A stretch of 37,231 nt of DNA from JAVKFY01 sp040223615 (GCA_040223615.1 JAVKFY010000004.1:1-37231), one strand, 5' to 3'; numbered from the stretch's first letter, positions 22,868 through 30,593 are shown. A program made the numbers and translations. Notes: generated by a model from the letters alone, not told the origin.

Positions 22868-23479
22868 TTAAGCGTCGTCCGCGGTCAGGTCGCCGGCCAG
22901 CGCCGCGCGGGTCGCCGGCGACAGCACCGCCATATGGCCGTATTCAGGATGCGAGATCGCCAGCATCACTTCGCCCTGACCGGAACGGAACGCCGCCACC
23001 TGTTCGCCGGTCATCGCGAAGCGCAGGAAGTGAATGGACGAGGTCTTGCCGTCGGCCTTGGTGCGCTCGACATGGTCGTCGTCGGTTGGCGCCGCCGTTA
23101 CCACCATGTCGCCGATCCGCAGCGAGACCATGGTTTCCACATGGGTCAGCTTGCGCAGCAGCGCCTCGCGCCGTACTGGATCGTCGATCTCGAACATCAG
23201 TGTCGCGACCAGCTCGCGGCCCTGCGGGATCAGCGGGTTATAGGCGCTGAGCTCGTCGGCGATCTGCTCTTCGCCGCCGCGCTCGATCCACAACATCTCG
23301 TGCACCTGCGCCCACATTGTGGCGTAGTTCTCGAAATAGAAGGTCGCGTCGGGACCGACCGGCACCCGGCGCGGCTTCTTCATCTCGATCGCCTCGCGCC
23401 GTTTCGCGGCACGCACCTTGCCGTACTCCTCCATCGGCAGGATGTCGGCGCGGGTGATCTCGCGGGAACTGCTCATCAT
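22868..23479 (-). CDS. DUF3501 family protein
   Basis: A 203-residue protein. The sequence ITRADILPMEEYGKVRAAKR, then VGPDATFYFENYATMWAQVH, EMLWIERGGEEQIADELSAY and NPLIPQGRELVATLMFEID, matches the DUF3501 family, which has no assigned biochemistry. GGGAG lies 7 nt before the first of two adjacent ATG codons. It follows the Fe-S oxidoreductase gene by 16 bp, downstream of rubrerythrin. DUF3501 genes are commonly found beside GlpC/HdrB-like and rubrerythrin genes, so it probably belongs to the same oxidative stress unit. Confidence 0.85.
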   Translation of the reverse strand: MMSSSREITRADILPMEEYGKVRAAKRREAIEMKKPRRVPVGPDATFYFENYATMWAQVHEMLWIERGGEEQIADELSAYNPLIPQGRELVATLMFEIDDPVRREALLRKLTHVETMVSLRIGDMVVTAAPTDDDHVERTKADGKTSSIHFLRFAMTGEQVAAFRSGQGEVMLAISHPEYGHMAVLSPATRAALAGDLTADDA

Positions 23480-23495
23480 CGGGGTACTCCCTTGG

Positions 23496-24827
23496 CTACG
23501 CGGCGAGGCCGTAGGCCCGGGCCAGGAGCAGGATCGGATGCGCCACGGTGGCAGGCATCGCCGCCTCGTCCTCGATCCGCTCCATGCCCTGGCGCAGGTG
23601 ATCGGTCGCCAGCGGACATTCCGACGCGACGAAGGCCGAGCCGCTCTTGCGCGCCGTCCGCGCCGCCGGCTTGCCGACCTTGAGCGCCACCTCGAAGAAC
23701 TCTTCCATCACGCCCCAGGTGCCGCCGTGGCCGGAGCAACGCTCGATCACCTGGACCTTGGTTTCCGGAATCAGGCGCAACATCTCCGCGCCCTTGGCAC
23801 CCATATTCTGCGCCCGCGCGTGGCAGGCCAGGTGCAGCGTGACGTCGCCGACCGGTTTCAGCCCGTCGGCCATGCCGTAATCCTTGGACAGCGCCACGAC
23901 GTACTCGGAGATGTCGTAGGTCGCTGCCGACAGCCGCTTCACCGCGGCGCTTTCCGGCGCCGCCAGCGGCCACTCGAACTTCAACATCAGCGCGCAGGAC
24001 GGCACCGGCGCGACGATGTCATAGCCCTCGTCGATGTAGCGGCCGAGTTCGACGGCGACCTTCTCGGCATTCTCCACCACCTGCTCGATATCGCCCTGCT
24101 CCCACAGCGGCATGCCGCAGCAGGCCGGGTACACCACCTTGGCCTCGACGCCCTGCCGGGCCAGCACCGCCAGCGCCGCCTCGCCGATCTCCGGGTTGTT
24201 GTAGTTGGCGAAGCAGGTGGCGTAGAGCACCACCTTGCGCCCCTTGGCCGGACCGTTCGGGTCGGCCGGCGGCACCGGCCGCTTGGTCAGCGGCTTGTCG
24301 GTGTAGTCCGGCAGCGCCGCGTCCGGGTGGATGCCGGCGAGGTCGCGCAGCATGTTGCGGGTGCCGTGGTTGGTCTCGTCGCTGGCCCAGTTCACCAGGC
24401 CGGCCATCGGCGCGATCAGCTTGCCGTTGCGGTCGGTCTTGGACAGTTCGCGGCGCACCATGCCGACCTTGCCGCCCTGAAACTCGGCCGCCCGGGCGCG
24501 CAGCATCAGGTGCGGGAAATCGAGGTCGAACTCGTGCGGCGGTACATACGGACACTTCGTCAGGAAGCACATGTCGCACAGCGTGCAGGCGTCGATCACC
24601 GGCTGGAACCCGGCCGAATCGACCGAATCCAGCTCGCCGGTCGGCGACTCGTCGATCAGGTCGAACAGCCGCGGGAAGCTGTCGCACAGATTGAAGCACC
24701 GCCGGCAGCCGTGACAGATGTCGAACACACGACGCAGTTCGGCGTCGATCGCGGCCGGATCGGTGTACGACGGATCCTGCCAATCGATCGGATGACGCAT
24801 CGGCGCGTCGAGACTTCCTTCACGCAT
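23496..24827 (-). CDS. GlpC/HdrB-like (Fe-S)-binding protein
   Basis: A 443-residue protein with two N-terminal Fe-S motifs: CHGCRRCFNLC (Cys38, 41, 44, 48) and CTLCDMCFLTKCP (Cys81, 84, 87, 92, with four rather than three residues before the last Cys). Two CCG-type domains follow, with CFANYNNPEIG and PACCGMPLW in the first and LACHARAQNMG and ERCSGHGG in the second. This layout is that of GlpC and heterodisulfide reductase-like electron carriers. GAGGGGAAG precedes the ATG. It lies between rubrerythrin (146 bp upstream) and DUF3501. It may pass electrons to rubrerythrin (inference). No transmembrane segment is present. Confidence 0.88.
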   Translation of the reverse strand: MREGSLDAPMRHPIDWQDPSYTDPAAIDAELRRVFDICHGCRRCFNLCDSFPRLFDLIDESPTGELDSVDSAGFQPVIDACTLCDMCFLTKCPYVPPHEFDLDFPHLMLRARAAEFQGGKVGMVRRELSKTDRNGKLIAPMAGLVNWASDETNHGTRNMLRDLAGIHPDAALPDYTDKPLTKRPVPPADPNGPAKGRKVVLYATCFANYNNPEIGEAALAVLARQGVEAKVVYPACCGMPLWEQGDIEQVVENAEKVAVELGRYIDEGYDIVAPVPSCALMLKFEWPLAAPESAAVKRLSAATYDISEYVVALSKDYGMADGLKPVGDVTLHLACHARAQNMGAKGAEMLRLIPETKVQVIERCSGHGGTWGVMEEFFEVALKVGKPAARTARKSGSAFVASECPLATDHLRQGMERIEDEAAMPATVAHPILLLARAYGLAA

Positions 24828-24973
24828 GTCGCTTCCCCTCGCTCAGGGCGCGCGCAGCCACAGCCGAACCGACGACGATCCGGATCAGCGTGGTGCCGCG
24901 GCGCGGCCCATGGGGCGAAATACTTTGCCGGCGTCGGCCGCGGCGACCAGAGCGCCGCCGCGGCCCGCCAAAC

Positions 24974-25393
24974 TCAGCCGTCGAGCTGGTCGAAAGCCTT
25001 CTGGAACCGGCCGGCGTGGCTCTTCTCCGCCTTCGCCAGGGTCTCGAACCATTCGGCGATCTCGTCGAAGCCCTCATCGCGGGCGGTCTTCGCCATGCCC
25101 GGGTACATGTCGGTGTACTCGTGGGTCTCGCCGGCGATCGCCGCCTTCAGGTTCTTGTCGGTCGAACCGATCGGCTCGCCGGTGGCCGGATCGCCGGTCT
25201 CCTCCAGGAACTCCAGGTGACCGTGCGCATGGCCGGTCTCGCCCTCCGCGGTGGAGCGGAACACGGCGGCGACGTCGTTGTAGCCCTCCACGTCCGCCTT
25301 CTGGGCGAAATACAGGTAGCGGCGGTTGGCCTGGCTCTCGCCGGCGAACGCGTCCTTCAAGTTGCCTTCGGTCTTGCTTCCCTTCAGCGCCAT
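24974..25393 (-). CDS. rbr: Rubrerythrin without rubredoxin domain
   Basis: A 139-residue ferritin-like diiron protein. Iron ligands follow the rubrerythrin pattern: Glu19 (FAGESQANRRY), Glu52-x-x-His55 (AEGETGHAHGH), Glu89 and Glu92 (AGETHEYTDMYPGMAK), Glu123-x-x-His126 (KAEKSHAGRF). The C-terminal rubredoxin domain of classical rubrerythrin (CxxC pairs) is absent, as the protein ends at FDQLDG. Family members reduce hydrogen peroxide and need an electron donor, which must here be another protein. AGGAG precedes the ATG. A strong promoter and an Irr-box-like repeat lie upstream. First gene of the rubrerythrin / Fe-S protein / DUF3501 unit. Confidence 0.9.
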   Translation of the reverse strand: MALKGSKTEGNLKDAFAGESQANRRYLYFAQKADVEGYNDVAAVFRSTAEGETGHAHGHLEFLEETGDPATGEPIGSTDKNLKAAIAGETHEYTDMYPGMAKTARDEGFDEIAEWFETLAKAEKSHAGRFQKAFDQLDG

Positions 25394-25428
25394 CTCTCTC
25401 TCCTCGCTGTCGCGTCAAGAATTCGTTC

Positions 25429-25452
25429 TCTGCCGGCCCCCAAACGCCGGCA
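25429..25452 (-). other. Stem-loop in the rubrerythrin 5' leader
   Basis: TGCCGGC and GCCGGCA form a perfect 7-bp stem with a C-rich loop on the plus strand. It lies between the proposed transcription start (about 25470) and the rubrerythrin ATG at 25393, so it would fold in the mRNA leader. It might stabilise the message. No riboswitch-like structure was recognised. Confidence 0.4.
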
Positions 25453-25476
25453 ACGCCCTATGGCGGGCACGAGCTT

Positions 25477-25506
25477 GATATAGGGCGCGCGCAGGTATCC
25501 TGTCAA
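25477..25506 (-). promoter_or_regulatory. Sigma-70-type promoter of the rubrerythrin operon
   Basis: Reading the minus strand, TTGACA (25506-25501) is a perfect -35 element and TATATC (25482-25477) a fair -10 element, separated by 18 bp. It lies about 85 bp upstream of the rubrerythrin ATG. The Irr-box-like repeat ends 4 bp upstream of the -35 element. Confidence 0.65.
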
Positions 25507-25510
25507 GAAA

Positions 25511-25525
25511 TTAGAGTGGTTCTAA
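25511..25525. promoter_or_regulatory. Irr-box (ICE)-like inverted repeat
   Basis: TTAGA-GTGGT-TCTAA has perfect 5-bp arms and matches the core of the iron control element recognised by Irr in alphaproteobacteria (TTxAGAA...TTCTAA type). It adjoins the -35 box of the rubrerythrin promoter, and irr is the neighbouring gene. Regulation of the rubrerythrin operon by Irr is therefore likely, but this rests on motif similarity alone. Confidence 0.6.
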
Positions 25526-25537
25526 AAAAAGAGATTG

Positions 25538-25560
25538 AGAACTGTTTACAAAACAGTTCT
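25538..25560. promoter_or_regulatory. Perfect 23-bp palindrome after irr (operator or terminator)
   Basis: AGAACTGTTT (25538-25547) and AAACAGTTCT (25551-25560) are perfect inverted arms around ACA. It lies 10 bp beyond the irr stop codon. On the minus strand a T run (TCTTTTTTT) begins about five bases past the stem, so it could be the irr terminator. The AT-rich arms and its position 32 bp upstream of the rubrerythrin -35 box also suit a dimeric repressor operator. Confidence 0.55.
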
Positions 25561-25570
25561 ATGCCGCGCT

Positions 25571-26002
25571 TCAGGTGCGGCGAACCCGGATGATGACGTC
25601 GACGCGCGAGACGGCGGCGCCTTCGGGCGGCTGCGGCAAGTCACCCAGCCGGACCTGCTCGCCGGGGATGTCGCAGAGGTCACCATTATCCTCGTAGAAG
25701 AAATGGTGGTGGTCGGTGACATTGGTGTCGAAATAGGTGCGGCCCGAATCGACCACCACTTCGCGCAGCAGCTTCGCCTCGGTGAACTGGTGCAGCGTAT
25801 TGTAGACGGTGGCCAGGCTGACCCGCACACCGGCGGTCATCGCCTCGCCGTGCAGGGTCTCCGCGCTGACATGGCGATGCGGCGCCTCGAACAGCAGCCG
25901 GGCGAGCGCCAGACGCTGGCGCGTCGGCCGCAAACCGGCCCGGCGCAAGCGCGCCAGGGCGTCGGAGTAGGGCCGATTCGAGGTCGGGGCCGGCTGCGTC
26001 AC
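25571..26002 (-). CDS. irr: Irr, haem-responsive Fur-family iron regulator
   Basis: A 143-residue Fur-superfamily protein. The winged helix reads LRRAGLRPTRQRLALARLL and VSLATVYNTLHQFTEAKLLR, and the regulatory part holds RTYFDTNVTDHHHFFYED. The HHHFF histidine cluster (98-100) is the haem-binding signature of Irr rather than Fur or PerR. The N-terminal Cys-Pro haem motif of Bradyrhizobium Irr is absent. The GTG at 26002 was chosen because GAGGCGGAA lies upstream and the length before the helix then suits the family; upstream GTGs at 26041 and 26059 read AT-rich, promoter-like sequence. Irr represses or activates iron and haem genes when iron is scarce. It is divergent from fabA. Confidence 0.88.
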   Translation of the reverse strand: MTQPAPTSNRPYSDALARLRRAGLRPTRQRLALARLLFEAPHRHVSAETLHGEAMTAGVRVSLATVYNTLHQFTEAKLLREVVVDSGRTYFDTNVTDHHHFFYEDNGDLCDIPGEQVRLGDLPQPPEGAAVSRVDVIIRVRRT

Positions 26003-26042
26003 GTCAAATTCCGCCTCAACGGTTACAAAAGTCGCCGACACA

Positions 26043-26070
26043 CATATATGACTTTCCACGCCGTCGGCAA
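26043..26070 (-). promoter_or_regulatory. Possible irr promoter
   Basis: On the minus strand TTGCCG (26070-26065) and TATATG (26048-26043) are spaced by 16 bp, giving a start near 26036, upstream of the GTG at 26002. The match to consensus is only moderate. It lies inside the irr-fabA divergent region and would exclude the GTG starts at 26041 and 26059. Confidence 0.35.
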
Positions 26071-26102
26071 TGTCTGGCCGTCAACGCTGGCGTGCTTCGC
26101 GT

Positions 26103-26131
26103 TTGGAGGCACCCGCGCCATACACTATAGT
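26103..26131 (+). promoter_or_regulatory. Possible fabA operon promoter
   Basis: TTGGAG (26103-26108) and TATAGT (26126-26131) are separated by 17 bp. The -10 matches consensus at five of six positions, the -35 at three. The predicted start is near 26138, about 75 bp before the fabA GTG. No fatty-acid regulator site was recognised. Confidence 0.45.
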
Positions 26132-26212
26132 CCGACGCAACGAGAACCGGCCGTCGCGGCGACCGGCGCAGCAAACATATTCGAGCAACCTAGCCAGGCG
26201 GACCGACGACAC

Positions 26213-26746
26213 GTGGCGCAGTCAAGCCAGCAATCCCAGACCAGTTTCGAACGCAAGAGCAGCTACGGCTTTGAGGAGCTGCTGGAATGTGCGCATGGCC
26301 GCATGTTCGGCGAAGGCAACGCCAAGCTGCCGCTGCCGCCGATGCTGATGTTCGACCGTATCGTGCAGATCGCCGACAGCGGCGGGCGCTACGACAAGGG
26401 CCAGGTCGTGGCCGAGATGGACGTGAAGCCGGACCTGTGGTTCTTCGCCTGCCATTTCGAGAACGATCCGGTGATGCCGGGCTGCCTCGGACTGGACGCG
26501 TTGTGGCAGATGCTGGGCTTCTTCCTCGGCTGGATGGGCCTGCCCGGCAAGGGCCGCGCGATCAGCACCGGCGAAGTAAAGTTTTCCGGCATGGTGTTGC
26601 CGACCGCCAAGAAGCTGGTTTACGAGGTCGACATCAAGCGGCTGATCACCCGGCGCCTGTGCCTCGGCATCGGTGACGGCCAGGTCAGCGTGGATGGCGA
26701 GCCGGTGTTCACGGCTCAGGATATCCGGGTTGTCGTCGCTGCCTGA
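26213..26746 (+). CDS. fabA: 3-hydroxydecanoyl-ACP dehydratase/isomerase
   Basis: A 177-residue hot-dog-fold enzyme, close to the usual 171-172. No suitable ATG exists; the GTG at 26213 precedes the conserved FERKSSYGFEELLECAHGRM with a short extension. Catalytic His81 and Asp95 occur in ACHFENDPVMPGCLGLDALW. KLPLPPMLMFDRI and RAISTGEVKFSGMVLP are family hallmarks. It dehydrates 3-hydroxydecanoyl-ACP and isomerises the trans-2 to the cis-3 enoyl form, which starts unsaturated fatty acid synthesis. fabB follows after 21 bp, and the divergent irr gene upstream repeats an order seen in other alphaproteobacteria. Confidence 0.95.
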   Translation: MAQSSQQSQTSFERKSSYGFEELLECAHGRMFGEGNAKLPLPPMLMFDRIVQIADSGGRYDKGQVVAEMDVKPDLWFFACHFENDPVMPGCLGLDALWQMLGFFLGWMGLPGKGRAISTGEVKFSGMVLPTAKKLVYEVDIKRLITRRLCLGIGDGQVSVDGEPVFTAQDIRVVVAA

Positions 26747-26767
26747 CGGCGCTCGAGGGAAAGACGA

Positions 26768-27988
26768 ATGCGACGCGTCGTAGTCACTGGTCTTGGTGTG
26801 GTCAGCTCCATCGGCAACGATGTTGCCGAGGTCACCGAATCCCTGCGCCAGGGCAAGTCCGGCATCGAGTTCTGCGAGGAATATCGCGACATGGGTTTCC
26901 GCAGCCAGGTCTGCGGCACCGTGAAGCTGAACCTCGACCAGGTCATCGACCGCAAGGTCCGCCGCTTCATGGGCGACGGCGCCGCCTACAATTACATCGC
27001 CATGCAGGAGGCGATCGGCGACGCCTACCTGACCGACGACCTGGTGTCGAACGAGCGCACCGGGCTGGTGGTCGGTTCCGGCGGCCCGTCAACCCGCTCC
27101 ATGCTGCAGGCCATCGACACCACGCGCGAGAAGGGTCCGCGCCGCGTCGGTCCCTACATGGTGCCGCGCTGCATGTCGTCGACCAACTCCGCCAACCTGG
27201 CGACCAGCTTCCACATCAAGGGCGTGAACTACTCGATCACCTCGGCCTGCGCGACCAGCGCGCACTGCATCGGCCACGGCGCCGACCTGATCCGGCTGGG
27301 CCGTCAGGACATCGTTTTCGCCGGCGGCGGCGAGGAGATCGACTGGACGCTGTCGGTGCTTTTCGACGGCATGGCGGCGATGTCGTCGCACTATAACGAC
27401 GCTCCGACCAAGGCCAGCCGCGCCTACGACGCCGACCGCGACGGCTTCGTCATCTCCGGCGGCGGCGGCCTGGTGGTGCTGGAGGAGCTGGAGCACGCCA
27501 AGGCGCGCGGCGCCAAGATCTACGCCGAGATCGTCGGCTACGGCGCCACGTCGGACGGCGTCGACATGGTACAGCCCTCGGTCGACGGCCAGTCGCGCTG
27601 CATGCGCCAGGCGCTGGCCGATACCGGCGGCCAGAAGGTCGACTACCTCAACACCCACGGCACCTCGACCCCGGTGGGCGACACCCGCGAAGTCGAAGCG
27701 TTGCGCGAGGTGTTCGGCGGCGCCGCGCCGCGGTTCAGCTCGACCAAGTCGCTGACCGGCCACAGCCAGGGCGCCACCGGGGTGCACGAGGCGATCTACA
27801 CGCTGATCATGCTGCGCGACAACTTCATCACCGCGTCGGCGAATATCGAGAAGCTCGATCCCGAGATCGACGGCATGCCGGTGGTCACCGAACGCATCGA
27901 CGACGCCGACCTCGACCTGGTGATGACCAACAGCTTCGGCTTCGGCGGCACCAACGCCTCAATCGTGTTCAAGCGCCATGACGGCTGA
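26768..27988 (+). CDS. fabB: Beta-ketoacyl-ACP synthase I
   Basis: A 406-residue condensing enzyme. The catalytic Cys161 is in ITSACATSAHCIGH, and the two active-site histidines appear in YLNTHGTSTPVGD and STKSLTGHSQGATG. The start MRRVVVTGLGVVSSIGNDV is the usual family N-terminus. The C-terminal SFGFGGTNASIVFK is complete. KAS I elongates the cis-3-decenoyl-ACP made by FabA, so the pair makes unsaturated fatty acids without oxygen. Its last 11 bp overlap the start of fabI. Confidence 0.95.
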   Translation: MRRVVVTGLGVVSSIGNDVAEVTESLRQGKSGIEFCEEYRDMGFRSQVCGTVKLNLDQVIDRKVRRFMGDGAAYNYIAMQEAIGDAYLTDDLVSNERTGLVVGSGGPSTRSMLQAIDTTREKGPRRVGPYMVPRCMSSTNSANLATSFHIKGVNYSITSACATSAHCIGHGADLIRLGRQDIVFAGGGEEIDWTLSVLFDGMAAMSSHYNDAPTKASRAYDADRDGFVISGGGGLVVLEELEHAKARGAKIYAEIVGYGATSDGVDMVQPSVDGQSRCMRQALADTGGQKVDYLNTHGTSTPVGDTREVEALREVFGGAAPRFSSTKSLTGHSQGATGVHEAIYTLIMLRDNFITASANIEKLDPEIDGMPVVTERIDDADLDLVMTNSFGFGGTNASIVFKRHDG

Positions 27989-28841
27989 CGCGGAACCTGC
28001 CCTGGCCGGTCCGGCGAAAACCGACCAGCCCGACACCGGCACCCGGCCCGGCCTGATGGCCGGCAAGCGCGGCCTGATCATCGGCGTCGCCAACGACCAC
28101 TCCATCGCCTGGGGCATCGCCAGGGCCTGCGCCGCGGAAGGCGCGCGACTCGCCTTCACCTACCAGGACGAGGCCTTTCAGCGCCGCGTCGAACCGCTGG
28201 CCAAGTCGGTCAATGGCGAACTGGTCACCACCTGCGACATCTCCGACACCGACAGCCTGGACCGACTGTTCGACCAGATCGGCGAGACCTGGGGCGGGCT
28301 CGACTTTGCGGTCCACGCGGTGGCCTATTCCGACAAGGCAGAGCTGCGCGGCCGCTATGTCGACACCAGCCGCAACAACTTCCGGGCCACCATGCTGGTG
28401 AGCTGCTACTCGTTCACCGAACTGGCGCGCCGCGCCGCGCCGCTGATGACCGACGGCGGCTCGCTGCTCACGCTGACCTACCTCGGCGCCAACCGGGTGA
28501 TGCCGTCCTACAACGTGATGGGCGTGGCCAAGGCGGCGCTGGAGGCTTCGGTGCGCTACCTCGCGGTCGACCTGGGCCGCGACAATATACGCGTCAACGC
28601 GGTCTCCGCCGGACCGATGCGGACGCTGGCCGGCTCGGTGATCGGCGATGCCCGCTACGTGCTGCGCTACAACCGCGACAACGCGCCGCTGAAGCGCAAC
28701 GTGGCGCTCGACGAGGTCGGCTCGGCCGGCCTGTACCTGCTCAGCGACCTGTCCAAGGCGGTGACCGGCGAGGTGATGTACGTCGACAGCGGCTTCCACG
28801 CGCTCGGCATCCCCGCCCCCGACCACGGCGCCGACGGCTAA
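27978..28841 (+). CDS. fabI: Enoyl-ACP reductase (NADH), FabI type
   Basis: A 287-residue SDR-superfamily enoyl reductase. It overlaps fabB by 11 bp. The first 26 residues (MTADAEPALAGPAKTDQPD onward) are an Ala/Pro-rich extension before the conserved LMAGKRGLIIGVANDHSIAW; an internal ATG at 28056 would give a more standard protein. The catalytic pair is Tyr178 and Lys185 (PSYNVMGVAKAAL), spaced as in FabI. The cofactor loop VANDHSIAWGIA and the substrate loop AGPMRTLAGSVIGD are family-specific. It reduces trans-2-enoyl-ACP, the final step of each elongation cycle. Third gene of the fabABI operon. Confidence 0.93.
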   Translation: MTADAEPALAGPAKTDQPDTGTRPGLMAGKRGLIIGVANDHSIAWGIARACAAEGARLAFTYQDEAFQRRVEPLAKSVNGELVTTCDISDTDSLDRLFDQIGETWGGLDFAVHAVAYSDKAELRGRYVDTSRNNFRATMLVSCYSFTELARRAAPLMTDGGSLLTLTYLGANRVMPSYNVMGVAKAALEASVRYLAVDLGRDNIRVNAVSAGPMRTLAGSVIGDARYVLRYNRDNAPLKRNVALDEVGSAGLYLLSDLSKAVTGEVMYVDSGFHALGIPAPDHGADG

Positions 28842-28853
28842 GCCGCCAAAGGT

Positions 28854-28885
28854 GTAGCCCGGATGCAGCGGAGCGCAATCCGGGG
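28854..28885. repeat. Single REP-like unit overlapping the ggt start codon
   Basis: The 32-bp sequence runs from GTAGCCCGGATGCAGCGG to CAATCCGGGG. CCCGGAT (28858-28864) pairs with ATCCGGG (28878-28884) around a 13-nt loop. It is related to the paired units at 2241-2331. The proposed ggt initiation codon (28863-28865) lies inside the 5' arm. Confidence 0.7.
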
Positions 28886-30593
28886 CGTCGCGGCCGCCAC
28901 AGCGCTGCTCGCCAACATCCTGTTCGCGGCCACCGCCGCCCAGGCGCAACCGATCCTGAACCAGCATGCCCGGCACCAGCCGGTGTTCGCCGCCAGCGGC
29001 ATGGTCGCCACGCAGGAGGCGCGCGCCACCGCTATCGGCGTCGACGTGCTGCGCGCCGGCGGCAACGCGGTCGACGCGGCGGTCGCCGTCGGCTTCGCGC
29101 TGGCCGTCACCCTGCCGCGCGCCGGCAACCTGGGCGGCGGCGGCTTCATGCTGGTACACCGCGCCGCCAGCGAGATCAGCACCGCCATCGACTACCGCGA
29201 GACCGCGCCCGCCGACGCCGGCCGTGACCTGTTCCTCGACAGCGACGGCGAGGTGCTCAAGGACCGCGCCCGCTATTCGCACCGCTCGGCCGGCGTGCCC
29301 GGCACGGTCGCGGGCCTGGCCCTGGCGTCGCGGAAGTACGGCACCTTCGCGCTGGCCCGCCTGATCGAGCCGGCGATCCGCCTGGCCGAGGACGGCTTCG
29401 CCATCGACCGCGGACAGGCCGAGGCATTGAACGCGCGCGCCGACCGGTTCAAGCGCTGGCCCGCCAGTGCTGCGATTTTCGTGAAGCCGGACGGCACGCC
29501 ATGGCAGGCCGGCGACCGGCTGCGTCAGCCGGACCTGGCCTGGTCGCTGCGGCAGATCGCGAGGCACGGGCCGGACGCCTTCTACCGGGGCGCCATCGCC
29601 GCGCGCCTGGCCGCCGACCAGCGCGCCAACGACGGCCTGATCACCCGCGACGACCTGATCCGCTACCGCGCCATCGAACGCGCTCCGGTCCGGGGCAGCT
29701 ACCGCGGTTACACCGTGCTGGCGATGCCGCCGCCCAGCTCCGGCGGCGTGCATCTGGTGCAAATGCTGAACATGCTGGAAGGCGACGACATCGGCGCGCT
29801 CGGCCACAATGGCGGCGCCGGCCTGCACCTGCTGGCCGAAACCATGAAGCGCGCCTTCGCCGACCGCGCCGAACACCTCGGCGACCCCGACTACTGGCCC
29901 GTACCGGTAAAGGGCCTGACCAGCAAAAGCTATGCGACGTCGCTGCGCGCCGGCATCGGCGACCGCGCCACGCCGGCGGCCGAGATCAGACCCGGCAGAC
30001 CTGCTGTCCACGAGAGCGACCAGACCACCCACTTCGCGGTCATGGACCGGTTCGGCAACGCCGTCGCCAACACCTATACGATCAACTTCTCGTTCGGCTC
30101 CGGCATCGTCGCGGCGGGCACCGGCATCCTGCTGAACAACGAGATGGACGATTTCGCCGCCAAGCCGGGCGTGCCGAACGCCTACGGCCTGGTCGGCGGC
30201 GACGCCAACGCCATCGTCGCCGGCAAGCGCCCGCTCTCCTCGATGACGCCGACGCTGGTCATGCAGGATGGCCAGGTGTGGCTCGCGGCCGGCAGCCCCG
30301 GCGGCCCGCGCATCATCACCACCGTGCTGCAGATCCTGATCAACCTGATCGACCACCGCCTCGGCCTCGGCGACGCGGTGGCGGCGCCGCGCATCCACCA
30401 CCAGTGGCTACCCGACAAGCTGTTCGTCGAGCCCGGCCTGTCGCCGGACACGCGCGCGGCGCTGCGCGAGAAGGGCCACGACGTGGTCGCGACCCGCGCC
30501 TGGGGCAGCGCCCAGACGGTGATGCGCACCGCCGACGGCTTCTTCGGCGTCGCCGACCCGCGTCGCGCCGGCGCCCTGGCGGCGGGTTACTGA
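28863..30593 (+). CDS. ggt: Gamma-glutamyltransferase
   Basis: A 576-residue N-terminal-nucleophile enzyme, the usual length of the precursor. A signal peptide (hydrophobic ALLANILFAATAAQA) sends it to the periplasm. The nucleophile is Thr388, first residue of the TTHFAVMD motif; cleavage there gives large and small subunits. PLSSMTPTLVMQ and GSPGGPRIITTVLQ, which bind the gamma-glutamyl group, are also present. It hydrolyses glutathione or transfers the gamma-glutamyl group. The ATG lies within a repeat hairpin and encodes MQRSAIRG, so repeat sequence supplies the n-region of the signal peptide. AAAGG lies about 10 nt upstream. The stop overlaps the TPR gene (TGATG). Confidence 0.93.
   Translation: MQRSAIRGVAAATALLANILFAATAAQAQPILNQHARHQPVFAASGMVATQEARATAIGVDVLRAGGNAVDAAVAVGFALAVTLPRAGNLGGGGFMLVHRAASEISTAIDYRETAPADAGRDLFLDSDGEVLKDRARYSHRSAGVPGTVAGLALASRKYGTFALARLIEPAIRLAEDGFAIDRGQAEALNARADRFKRWPASAAIFVKPDGTPWQAGDRLRQPDLAWSLRQIARHGPDAFYRGAIAARLAADQRANDGLITRDDLIRYRAIERAPVRGSYRGYTVLAMPPPSSGGVHLVQMLNMLEGDDIGALGHNGGAGLHLLAETMKRAFADRAEHLGDPDYWPVPVKGLTSKSYATSLRAGIGDRATPAAEIRPGRPAVHESDQTTHFAVMDRFGNAVANTYTINFSFGSGIVAAGTGILLNNEMDDFAAKPGVPNAYGLVGGDANAIVAGKRPLSSMTPTLVMQDGQVWLAAGSPGGPRIITTVLQILINLIDHRLGLGDAVAAPRIHHQWLPDKLFVEPGLSPDTRAALREKGHDVVATRAWGSAQTVMRTADGFFGVADPRRAGALAAGY

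Noticed and set aside
25538..25560. The 23-bp palindrome as an alphaproteobacterial LexA box
   Set aside because: That box is a direct repeat GTTC-N7-GTTC. Here GAAC and GTTC are inverted and 13 bp apart.
26003..26059. A longer Irr starting at GTG 26059
   Set aside because: The added segment is AT-rich and includes a likely -10 element, while the GTG at 26002 has a ribosome site and gives the normal N-terminal length.
27969..30401. An 810-codon minus-strand open frame opposite fabI and ggt
   Set aside because: The translation is low-complexity and rich in Gly, Ala, Arg and Val. The plus strand holds two complete recognised genes; long antisense frames are expected at this GC content.
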